In this document: piece by piece, positions 42,914 to 50,096 of the stretch | Layout: every line of letters starts with the position of its first letter | Numbering within the stretch: position 1 is the stretch's first letter | Source: CAZMXS01 sp964570325 | GTDB lineage: Bacteria > Verrucomicrobiota > Kiritimatiellia > CAIQIC01 > CAZMXS01 | Reading direction: 5' to 3' | DNA length: 64,000 nucleotides | Assembly: GCA_964570325.1 (NCBI GenBank) | Contig: CAZMXS010000008.1 | Span: 43,390-107,389 of the forward strand | The notes under the pieces: model-generated | Databases searched by the model: none | What the model saw: only the letters and a program-made list of their open reading frames with translations | Told to the model about the DNA's origin: nothing | Position numbers and translations under genes: made by a program

Positions 42914-44044
42914 TTAGACCACGCCCTTGATGTATTTTGCCTTCAGCAGGCGCCAGCAGACCACGAGGAAGGCGGTCAGCGGGATGGCCAGAATCATGCC
43001 GAAAACTCCGCCCAGCGCGGTGCCCCAGAAAAAGAGGGCGAAAATGATGGCCACCGCCGGCAACCCGGTACGGTTGCCCATGATCCGCGGCGTCAGCACG
43101 TAGGCCTCGATGAGTTGGGAAATCGTGATGGTCAGCAGCACCAGCGCCACGAGGCCGAGGCCGCCGCCGGACTGGAAGTAGGCCAGCGGCACGGTAATCA
43201 TCAGGCCGATCATGCTGCCGAGATAGGGGATCAGGTTCAGCACACCCATCGTCATGCCCAGCACCAACCCATATTGCAGACCGGCGAGGATGAACCCGAT
43301 GGCATACAGGACGCCCTGGCTCAGCGCAACCAGGAGTTGGCCGCGGAAAAACGCGATGATGATCTTGAGAAATTCGGCGCCAAGGAAAAGCACATCGTCC
43401 TGTGTCCGTTTCTTCAGAAAAGGCATCCATTCGCGGCACTGCTCCGCCCGGGGCAATTCGACCATTAGAAAAAATCCCAGGTAGATGGGGAACACCAGCC
43501 AGCCGGCCAGGCCCAGCAGGGCATGGAAAGCGCCTTGGCCGACGCTGATGACCGACTGGCCGACGGAGGTCAACCCGCTCAGAATGAAGTCGCCGCGCTC
43601 GCGGATAAACGCCCGCAGCTTCGGCCCCAGGTCATGCTCCTGCCAGAAGGCGATGATTTGCGGCTGCCGCCGCGCCATGGATTCTCGGATGGCCGCGATT
43701 TGCTCGGGCAGGCGGTCCAACAAGCCGCCAAGCTGGTCGGCCAGCAGCGCCCCAAAAAACCAGAAAAAAGCCGCCAGCGGCAGCAGCAGGGAAACAAAAA
43801 CCAGCAGCATGGCCGCTACCGGCGACAGGCGCAGAACCCGGCGCAGCCAGTTGTATTGCGGCTTGATGATCAGCGCGGTTACGAGCGCCACCACCAAGGG
43901 AATCAGAACTCCGGAAAAATACTGAAGAAACCAGCCCGCAAGCCGCAGCAGGCCCAGCACGGCGCCGACAATGACGGCCACCGCCAGCACCGTAATCGCG
44001 GCGGCAATAGTCGTCTGTTGCCGGTCTGAAAATCTGATACCCAT
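42914..44044 (-). CDS. AI-2E family transporter (permease-like)
   Basis: 376 residues with about eight hydrophobic segments in the characteristic order: two N-terminal pairs ('GVLIPLVVALVTALIIKPQY', 'AAMLLVFVSLLLPLAAFFWF'), a hydrophilic helical stretch (about 100-165), then 'LAGWLVFPIYLGFFLMVELP', 'GMTMGVLNLIPYLGSMIGLM' and a final pair containing 'VAIIFALFFWGTALGGVFGM'. 'NLIPYLGSMIG' is the family hallmark (PerM/TqsA/YdiK). Cargo varies and is mostly unknown. It ends five bases from the FHA gene start, so the two are co-transcribed. Confidence 0.92.
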   Translation of the reverse strand: MGIRFSDRQQTTIAAAITVLAVAVIVGAVLGLLRLAGWFLQYFSGVLIPLVVALVTALIIKPQYNWLRRVLRLSPVAAMLLVFVSLLLPLAAFFWFFGALLADQLGGLLDRLPEQIAAIRESMARRQPQIIAFWQEHDLGPKLRAFIRERGDFILSGLTSVGQSVISVGQGAFHALLGLAGWLVFPIYLGFFLMVELPRAEQCREWMPFLKKRTQDDVLFLGAEFLKIIIAFFRGQLLVALSQGVLYAIGFILAGLQYGLVLGMTMGVLNLIPYLGSMIGLMITVPLAYFQSGGGLGLVALVLLTITISQLIEAYVLTPRIMGNRTGLPAVAIIFALFFWGTALGGVFGMILAIPLTAFLVVCWRLLKAKYIKGVV

Positions 44045-44144
44045 TGGAGATCGTTTCCGCCTGAAGGCGGCTGACCCAAGGCGCCGCTCGTCATTCAGGC
44101 CGTTCTTGATTTACCGGCTTTGGTCGAACGTGACAACAAGATTG

Positions 44145-44765
44145 TCACGGCGCTTTTGACCGGATATTGCCCAAGTCCGGTTCCAGCTCTCCCAGAATCT
44201 CCCCCAACGCCTGGTTCCAGCCTTTGACCAGTTCCGGCGGCTGATCCGCGGCGATGGGGATGCTTCGCGTATAGGTCTTGCTGAAGACCAGGCCAGGCCG
44301 GGGACCGGCTTCGTCGAGCAAGGCGAACTGGATTTCCATCACGGCTGCCGGTTGCCCGCGAAAATCGCCGTACAGGGCGGTCACATTGCCTTCCAGCGTG
44401 TGCGTGGCCGGCAATCGGCTGGCGGCGTCAGGCACTTGCTCGAACCGGCCGCTGTCCGCCAGCCACTGCCGGACCGCTTGGGTAAGCAGGTCGGCTGGCG
44501 GCACAAAGAAGACGTTGTAGTAATCGGCGGCGTATTCGGCGTCGCCGATCCGATACACCAGTTCGGCGGCGCCGTATTGCGGCGCCACATCGAACCGGCG
44601 CACTTTCAGAATCATATCCGCCAGGCGCGTTTCCGCCGGCGCGCCGACGCGCCGGGCATCAAGCGCAAACTGGCGTTTGCCGGGGTTCGGCTTGTCGAGC
44701 TTGACGCAACCGGCGGCGCCAAGGAATAAGCCCGGCGCCAGCAACATGAGCGCTTTCCAGTTCAT
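44145..44765 (-). CDS. ABC-type transport auxiliary lipoprotein (PqiC/MlaD partner)
   Basis: 206 residues. Lipoprotein signal with lipobox 'LFLGAAGC' near residue 20. The body has 'RQFALDARRVG', 'VRRFDVAPQYGAAELVYRIG', 'YAADYYNVFFVPPADLLTQA' and 'TLEGNVTALYGDFRG', the pattern of the ABC-transport auxiliary family, which forms an outer-membrane partner for MCE proteins. Its start overlaps the MlaD-like stop. A perfect hairpin, CGTGACAA/TTGTCACG (44129-44149), covers its stop codon but has no T-tract. Confidence 0.85.
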   Translation of the reverse strand: MNWKALMLLAPGLFLGAAGCVKLDKPNPGKRQFALDARRVGAPAETRLADMILKVRRFDVAPQYGAAELVYRIGDAEYAADYYNVFFVPPADLLTQAVRQWLADSGRFEQVPDAASRLPATHTLEGNVTALYGDFRGQPAAVMEIQFALLDEAGPRPGLVFSKTYTRSIPIAADQPPELVKGWNQALGEILGELEPDLGNIRSKAP

Positions 44766-45697
44766 TTGATCCTCGGCGGCGGCTCGCTGAAAAACAAGCG
44801 GGCCGGATATTGTTTTGCGTCGCCGGTGATTTGTTTCAAATCCCGCGAGGCTTGGTTGAGATTCTCCAGGGTGGCGGCCATGTCGGCCCCTTCATTCTCC
44901 AACAAAACTTCAATCTGCGCCGCTGTTCGGTTCAAGCGGGAAATCGTTTCCGGCAATTCCGCGGAGGCTTGGCGAACATTGGCCAGCGCGGGACGCACCT
45001 CGTGGTTGAAGGTCTCGTCCAGCGAAACGGACAGGTGCTCAACATTGGTGGCAATGATGCTGGCCATTCGATCCAGGTTCCGGATGATCGGTGAAAGCCC
45101 CGCCACCAGCACGTTGACATTGGTGATCAGCACGTTGACGTTGTTGACCGTGCGCTCGAAATCCGTGTCTTGCAGCCGGTTGAAGATATTTTCCAGCGAG
45201 TTGACGATGACGGTGATCCGACTGGGGGCGGAGGGCACGTAGATAAACTCCGGTTTCCAATCAATCTCCAGCGGCGGATATTTGAGCGGGTCGTAATAAT
45301 CGGACTCCAGGTAGGCCAGCCCGGTTACCCCCTGCGACGCGAGCCGGACCCGCAGGCCGTCCTTGACATCTTCTTCCACTGTTGCGCGCAGGTTGCGTTC
45401 ATGCCGCAGGTGTTCCTTGTTCATGGGCGCCGAAACGCGGACCAGCACATAGCGGTGCTTGGTGGGATAGACGTTGTCAACGAAATCAATGCTGGCGACT
45501 TCGCCGATCTTGACTCCGCGGTGTTTGACCGGCGAACCGATGTCGAGCCCCTGCACCGACTCGTTGATATAGGTTTCCAGGAAAACGCGCGGCTGACCCA
45601 TCTCACGCAGACCCAGCAGCATCAGGCCCGCAAGGGCCAACGCCATCGCGGCGATGACGAAGACCCCAATCCGAAAATAATGCGCCTGCCGATTCAT
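44762..45697 (-). CDS. MlaD-family (MCE domain) protein
   Basis: 311 residues from the ATG at 45697 ('MNRQAHYFRIGVFVIAAMAL'). One N-terminal membrane anchor is followed by an MCE domain: 'RVFLETYINESVQGLDIGSP', 'VKHRGVKIGEVASIDFV' and 'RLASQGVTGLAYLESDYYDP'. The C-terminal half is a long helical region ('NVNVLITNVNVLVAGLSPII') expected to form the hexameric needle or tunnel of this family. Such proteins carry lipids between the two membranes. The ATPase and permease partners (MlaF/MlaE) are not adjacent, so they must be elsewhere. Confidence 0.9.
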   Translation of the reverse strand: MNRQAHYFRIGVFVIAAMALALAGLMLLGLREMGQPRVFLETYINESVQGLDIGSPVKHRGVKIGEVASIDFVDNVYPTKHRYVLVRVSAPMNKEHLRHERNLRATVEEDVKDGLRVRLASQGVTGLAYLESDYYDPLKYPPLEIDWKPEFIYVPSAPSRITVIVNSLENIFNRLQDTDFERTVNNVNVLITNVNVLVAGLSPIIRNLDRMASIIATNVEHLSVSLDETFNHEVRPALANVRQASAELPETISRLNRTAAQIEVLLENEGADMAATLENLNQASRDLKQITGDAKQYPARLFFSEPPPRIK

Positions 45698-45703
45698 GTG
45701 AAT

Positions 45704-45752
45704 CAGTAGCCCGTGAGCAATAACCCGTGATCGGTAATCAGCGATCTGTGTT
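45704..45752. repeat. Heptamer repeat array between mlaD-like and apt
   Basis: Seven consecutive seven-base units: CAGTAGC, CCGTGAG, CAATAAC, CCGTGAT, CGGTAAT, CAGCGAT, CTGTGTT. Most positions follow CNGTRAT. The array begins six bases upstream of the MlaD-like start (that gene is on the minus strand), so it lies in its leader. Confidence 0.65.
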
Positions 45753-45798
45753 TGGCAACCGGAGATTCTCTTCCGCTGATTACGCCAGGCCAATTACT

Positions 45799-46320
45799 TC
45801 AAAAAACAATGGGCGCGAAAACCGGGTACTTGGCCAGTTTTTCACGTCCCTTTAGAAACGCCAGCTCGATCAGGAAATCCATTCCCGCGACAACACCGCC
45901 CAACTGCTCGATCATCTTGGCGCAGGCTTCGGCGGTACCGCCGGTCGCCAGCAGATCGTCCACCAGCAGGACGCGCTCGCCCGGCTGGATCGCATCCACG
46001 TGCATCTGCAACGTCGCGGTGCCATATTCCAGGGCATAGGAAGCCTCGATGGTCTGATGCGGCAGTTTGCCCTTTTTCCGAACCGGAATCAGGCCCGCGC
46101 CGAGTTTATACGCCACCGTTGCGCCAAACAGAAATCCGCGTGACTCCACCACCGCCACCTTGCCGATGCCGGCGTCCCGGTGCCGCTTGACAAAGGTGTC
46201 CACCACGAACTTGAACATTCGCGGATTGGCGAGCACCGGCGTTACATCCTTGAAAATAATTCCTTTTTGGGGGAAATCGGGGATATCGCGGATGGCCGCC
46301 TGGACTTGTTCCATTTTCAT
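45799..46320 (-). CDS. apt: Adenine phosphoribosyltransferase
   Basis: 173 residues, with GGAGG seven bases before the ATG. Type I phosphoribosyltransferase: 'IRDIPDFPQKGIIFKDVTPV', 'VAVVESRGFLFGATVAYKLG', 'LIPVRKKGKLPHQTIEASYA', and the PRPP loop 'RVLLVDDLLATGGTAEACAK'. It salvages adenine to AMP in the cytosol. Length matches Apt (about 170-180). The start overlaps the sigma-factor stop by four bases, so the two are in one operon. Confidence 0.96.
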   Translation of the reverse strand: MKMEQVQAAIRDIPDFPQKGIIFKDVTPVLANPRMFKFVVDTFVKRHRDAGIGKVAVVESRGFLFGATVAYKLGAGLIPVRKKGKLPHQTIEASYALEYGTATLQMHVDAIQPGERVLLVDDLLATGGTAEACAKMIEQLGGVVAGMDFLIELAFLKGREKLAKYPVFAPIVF

Positions 46321-47162
46321 TTCTTTTCCTCCGGGGCGCGGGGAAGGTCTTCTTCCTCCATCATGGCCCGCAATTTGGCGAGCGCCACATTCTGAATCTG
46401 GCGAACGCGTTCGCGTGTGATTCTTAACCGCTTGCCGACATCCTCGAGCGTCTCCTCCCGGGCGTTTTTCAACCCGTAGCGATACTTGAGAATCTCTCGT
46501 TCCCGCTTGTCGAGACGGGTCATCAGGACTTCGATTTCCTGGCGCAGTTGCCGGTCGTTGATACCGTCCAGGGGCGAACGGACGCGGTCGTCGCCGATGA
46601 TTTCGCCGAAGTCGGCGCCTTCCTCGTCGCCGATGGGCGCATCGAGCGAGGTGGGCTTGAGCGCCAGCGATTGCCAGAGGGAAATCGTGGCGGGCGCCAC
46701 CTTCAAGTGGGCGGCCAGTTCATCATTGGTCGGGTCGCGGCCCAGTTTTTCGGTCAAGGTGTGCTGGGCGCGGCGCATTCGGGAAATCTTGTCCACCAGG
46801 TGGGCCGGCAACCGGATCGTTTTACTCTGGTTCGCCAGTGCGCGCTTGATGGCCTGTTTGATCCACCACGCGGCATAGGTGCTGAGCTTGCCCCCTTTTT
46901 TCGGATCAAAGCGTTCGACCGCCTTCATCAAGCCGATGTTGCCTTCGGAGATCAGGTCGAGCAGGGGCAACCCATAGCGCGCATAATCGTGGGCGATCTT
47001 GACAACGAGCCGCAGGTTGGCCCGAATCATCAACTGCCGCGCCGCGGCATCGCCTTTTTTGATCCGCCGGGCCAATTCGACTTCCTGCTTGACGGTCAGC
47101 AGCTCGGTCTGGCCGATCTCCCGGAGATAAATCCGGATGCCCTTGTCTTCCGACTCGATCAA
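46317..47162 (-). CDS. Sigma-70 family RNA polymerase sigma factor (RpoD/group 2-like)
   Basis: 281 residues from a TTG at 47162, chosen because a perfect AAGGAGG lies seven bases upstream; the longer frame to 47249 has no such site. Region 1.2 'IRIYLREIGQTELLTVKQEV', region 2 'MIRANLRLVVKIAHDYARYG' and 'LISEGNIGLMKAVERFDPKK', then 'STYAAWWIKQAIKRALANQS'. Region 3 'ISRMRRAQHTLTEKLGRDPT' and region 4 'EREILKYRYGLKNAREETLE', then 'RLRITRERVRQIQNVALAKL'. It lacks the large N-terminus of primary sigma factors, so a group 2 factor (stationary-phase or stress type) is likely. Confidence 0.9.
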   Translation of the reverse strand: MIESEDKGIRIYLREIGQTELLTVKQEVELARRIKKGDAAARQLMIRANLRLVVKIAHDYARYGLPLLDLISEGNIGLMKAVERFDPKKGGKLSTYAAWWIKQAIKRALANQSKTIRLPAHLVDKISRMRRAQHTLTEKLGRDPTNDELAAHLKVAPATISLWQSLALKPTSLDAPIGDEEGADFGEIIGDDRVRSPLDGINDRQLRQEIEVLMTRLDKREREILKYRYGLKNAREETLEDVGKRLRITRERVRQIQNVALAKLRAMMEEEDLPRAPEEKK

Positions 47163-47169
47163 ATCCGCG

Positions 47170-47176
47170 CCTCCTT
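47170..47176 (-). promoter_or_regulatory. Ribosome-binding site that sets the sigma-factor start
   Basis: AAGGAGG on the minus strand, seven bases before a TTG codon. It identifies 47162 as the translation start rather than the longer open frame. Confidence 0.8.
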
Positions 47177-47270
47177 GGGTGGCGAACGTCTGGCGGGTAT
47201 TTCTTATCAGAACCGCAAAGGAATGCAAGCGTGGGGAAAGCGCTGTCAATGGGTTCGCGCCGACGTGATG

Positions 47271-49943
47271 TTACTGTTTCAGCGCGGCCTGCGCGGCGGC
47301 CAGGCGGGCCAGTGGCACGCAGCAGGCGGGACAACTGACATATTGCTGGCCGATCTTCATGGCAAAACGTACACCGGCCGCGTCGGCGGCCGCTTTGCCG
47401 TGAATGCCACAGCGAAGGGTGGGATGGGTCTCGCGCCCCTTGCGCGTCGCGTTTTCGATCAACTGGCCAACACTCGGGATATCAAGCGCCAGGTAGGGAT
47501 CTTCAGGACCGGCTGTTTCCAGGCCAAAAACCCAACGCGTCAGGGCCCAAGCCTCAAATCCGATGCCGTCAATGCCTTCCGCCAGCGTATCGGCCAACAG
47601 CGCCGCGCGCGGCGTGCTGACCGCCGCCGCCCACTGGCAGCGAAAGCGAAACTTGCCCGTACGAATCAGCTCCTCCGCTACGGCGCGCCCGGCCTGGAAT
47701 GCGGCATCCAGCCCGGGTCCCGGTCCGGCCGCCGGGATGAATACAATGGGGGCTACCTTGAACCCGCGTTTTTCCACGTTCCCGGCGGCTTCGATAACGG
47801 CTTGCGTTTGCACCCGCCACCAGGCTTGCCGATCTTCCTCGCGCACGCCGTCGCGCAGCAGCCGGCTGGCCCGCGCCAGCAGCGGCTCGATCCCGCATTT
47901 CCAATGCCGGGCCAACTCGGCGATTTCGCCGCCGGCCGGATCCAGCCATTCCGACGCCTGGATTTCCAATAATCGAACACCCGTGGCGCAGCCGTTCATG
48001 ATTTCAAAAAGCGGCTCCAACTCGTCCCGCAGCGCCTTCAACAGCCCGGTGCGGGCCGGCTCGCGCTGCGCGTCTGATTCGCCCAGCAGGAATTCCCTGA
48101 CCAGCCTGGCCCGCCCGCCCGTTTGCAGCAATCCTTCGAGTCGAAAAAAGCCAATGCCGTCCGCGCCCAAGCCACGCGCGGCCCGGACGGCATCCAGCGA
48201 CCCGCAATCCGCCAAAACGCGGATCGTGCGCAGTTTATCCGCCCAGTCCGACAGTTGACGGTAAATCCGGTAAAGCGGATGTTTCTGCGCCGCCTTGCGC
48301 CCGCCGGCTGCGCCGTCCAGCACCGGGTTTTCCGCCAGCGGGAGGCGTCCGGCATAAATGGCGCCGGTGAATCCGTTCAGACTGATCCAATCGCCCTCTC
48401 GCAGCATTGTGCTGTTCAGCGTGACGGTCCGCAGACGCGGATTAAAGCTGAACGCCGGCACATTGGTCACGCACGCCCGTCCGTGAAAGCGGGCGGCCGC
48501 CAGCAGCATCGCGCCCGCCGCAGGCGAATCGGCCAGGATGCCGGATACAAACCGGGGCAGCGCCGCTTCCGCCGGCGGAATATCGCGCGCGACCAGGATC
48601 AGCGGGTCCGGCCGTTTTTTTTGCGACAGCAACTCGGCCTGACGCAGGGATAACACAATCCTTCCGGCCGCCGCGCCCGGCGCGGCCGCCAACCCGCGCG
48701 CCAGCACGGACCCCTTGCGTTCGGCCTCGGCATCGAAGCGCGGGGAAAGCAACGCCGCCAATTCGTCCGCGCCGATGGTCAGCAGGGCTTCCTCGGTTTT
48801 CAGGACGCGGGGAAGCGGGCGACCGGTAAAGAAATCCTGTCCAGCGGCCATCTCGACCGCCCACCGGACGCCGGCATGACCCAGCGGGCGCGCCGGGGCG
48901 GCGTCCAGCAGCCAAAGCCGGCCTTTTTCCACCGTGAACTCGATTTCCTGCGGATAACGGAAATGCGTTTCCAGCCGGCGCAGCAAATCCGGCAACTGTT
49001 CGTAGAGTTTTCTCCAGCTCGGCGACAATCTCGGCATGTCGTGCAGATCAGTGGCGGGCAGGACGCCGGAAGCCAGAGCCGCGCCCTGCGCCCCGGCGAT
49101 GAAGCGCCCGGTCGGCCGGGCCGCGCCGGTTATGGGGTCGCGGCTGGCTATCCGGCCGGAACCTGAATCCGGGCCGGCATTGCCCAGCACCATGGCCTGG
49201 ATATGCACCGCGGCGCCCAGCAGTCCGGCCGCGCGGTGCGCGCGCCGGTACTGTTCCGCGCGCGCGGAGTTCCAGGAGCGGAAAGCCGCCGCAATGGCGG
49301 GCAGCAGTTGCCCGGCGGGTTCCGGGAGCGACGCCTGACCGCGGTCCGCGGGCAGCCGTCGGTAAGCGGCGCACAGTTCGCGCAGATGGCCGGCGTCCAG
49401 TTCAGCATCGGTTGCCACGCCGAAGCGGTCCTTGAGCCGGTTTTTTTCCTGTTCAAAGTCGCGGGCATCCAGGCCGCCGACTTCGCTGCCGTATTGCGCG
49501 ATGAACTGCGCCAGGCACCACAACGCCACGCGCTCATCGCCTGTCATTTCCGTCAGGCCCGCCACCGTCTGCTCGGAAAGGCCGACATTCAACAAGGTTT
49601 CCAACAGGCCCGAAACGGGCGCGCCGGCGCCGCAACGGATGGAGACCAACAATGGATTGCGCGGATCGCCCAGTTTGCGCCCGGTTTGCGTTTCCAGTTT
49701 GCGGAGCGCCGCCGCGAGTTGCTCCTCCAATCCGGGTGGGAAGCGATTTTCATTCCGGGTGTAATAGGCGCACGCCTCGGTGGAAATGGTGAATCCCGGC
49801 GGCACGGGAAAACCGGCTTGCGCCAGTTCCGCCAGCCGGGCCCCGCGCTCGCCCAAAAGGGACTTCATTGCGGCGTCGCCATCCGCCTGGCGCGCGCCGG
49901 CGCCAAACGAAAAAATATACTGCCTGGCGGCTTTATGAACCAT
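47271..49943 (-). CDS. PPDK paralogue with degenerate catalytic sites
   Basis: 890 residues, colinear with the adjacent PPDK over its full length: 'FSFGAGARQADGDAAMKSLL', 'GFPVPPGFTISTEACAYYTR', and the shared end 'LARLAAAQAALK'. Key residues are altered. The phosphohistidine motif TSHAA of the true PPDK reads 'DSPAAGAMLLAAARFHG' around residue 475, with no His at that place. 'GIGLFRTEHMF' has become 'GIGFFRLEGLL', and 'IRLLDPPLHEF' has become 'VRLLEIQASEW'. The C-terminal Cys ('YVSCPACCVPL') is kept. No stop or frameshift occurs, so the protein is probably made, but it should not catalyse the PPDK reaction. Function unknown; perhaps regulatory. Confidence 0.85.
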   Translation of the reverse strand: MVHKAARQYIFSFGAGARQADGDAAMKSLLGERGARLAELAQAGFPVPPGFTISTEACAYYTRNENRFPPGLEEQLAAALRKLETQTGRKLGDPRNPLLVSIRCGAGAPVSGLLETLLNVGLSEQTVAGLTEMTGDERVALWCLAQFIAQYGSEVGGLDARDFEQEKNRLKDRFGVATDAELDAGHLRELCAAYRRLPADRGQASLPEPAGQLLPAIAAAFRSWNSARAEQYRRAHRAAGLLGAAVHIQAMVLGNAGPDSGSGRIASRDPITGAARPTGRFIAGAQGAALASGVLPATDLHDMPRLSPSWRKLYEQLPDLLRRLETHFRYPQEIEFTVEKGRLWLLDAAPARPLGHAGVRWAVEMAAGQDFFTGRPLPRVLKTEEALLTIGADELAALLSPRFDAEAERKGSVLARGLAAAPGAAAGRIVLSLRQAELLSQKKRPDPLILVARDIPPAEAALPRFVSGILADSPAAGAMLLAAARFHGRACVTNVPAFSFNPRLRTVTLNSTMLREGDWISLNGFTGAIYAGRLPLAENPVLDGAAGGRKAAQKHPLYRIYRQLSDWADKLRTIRVLADCGSLDAVRAARGLGADGIGFFRLEGLLQTGGRARLVREFLLGESDAQREPARTGLLKALRDELEPLFEIMNGCATGVRLLEIQASEWLDPAGGEIAELARHWKCGIEPLLARASRLLRDGVREEDRQAWWRVQTQAVIEAAGNVEKRGFKVAPIVFIPAAGPGPGLDAAFQAGRAVAEELIRTGKFRFRCQWAAAVSTPRAALLADTLAEGIDGIGFEAWALTRWVFGLETAGPEDPYLALDIPSVGQLIENATRKGRETHPTLRCGIHGKAAADAAGVRFAMKIGQQYVSCPACCVPLARLAAAQAALKQ

Positions 49944-50033
49944 TGTGGCGCGAGGTAAAGATTGGATCCGGACGATTGAACTTGCGAGATCAGATGTTGG
50001 CTGCCGTGCGGCGACGGTTCATTTGTTTTTCAT

Positions 50034-50069
50034 AAAAAACGAAACCCCGGCGCGGACGCCGGGGTTTCG
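50034..50069 (-). terminator. Intrinsic terminator after ppdK
   Basis: A 13-base-pair perfect stem, CGAAACCCCGGCG (50040-50052) with its complement (50057-50069), has a four-base loop and is followed on the minus strand by six T. It lies 28 bases after the PPDK stop and before the paralogue. Confidence 0.92.
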
Positions 50070-50096
50070 TTGGTTTGACACTCGCCGTCCGCGGAA

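Noticed and set aside
47244..47249. TTGACA on the minus strand, as either a TTG start codon or a -35 box for the sigma-factor gene
   Set aside because: No acceptable -10 lies 16-18 bases downstream, and the ribosome-binding site at 47170-47176 supports a later start.
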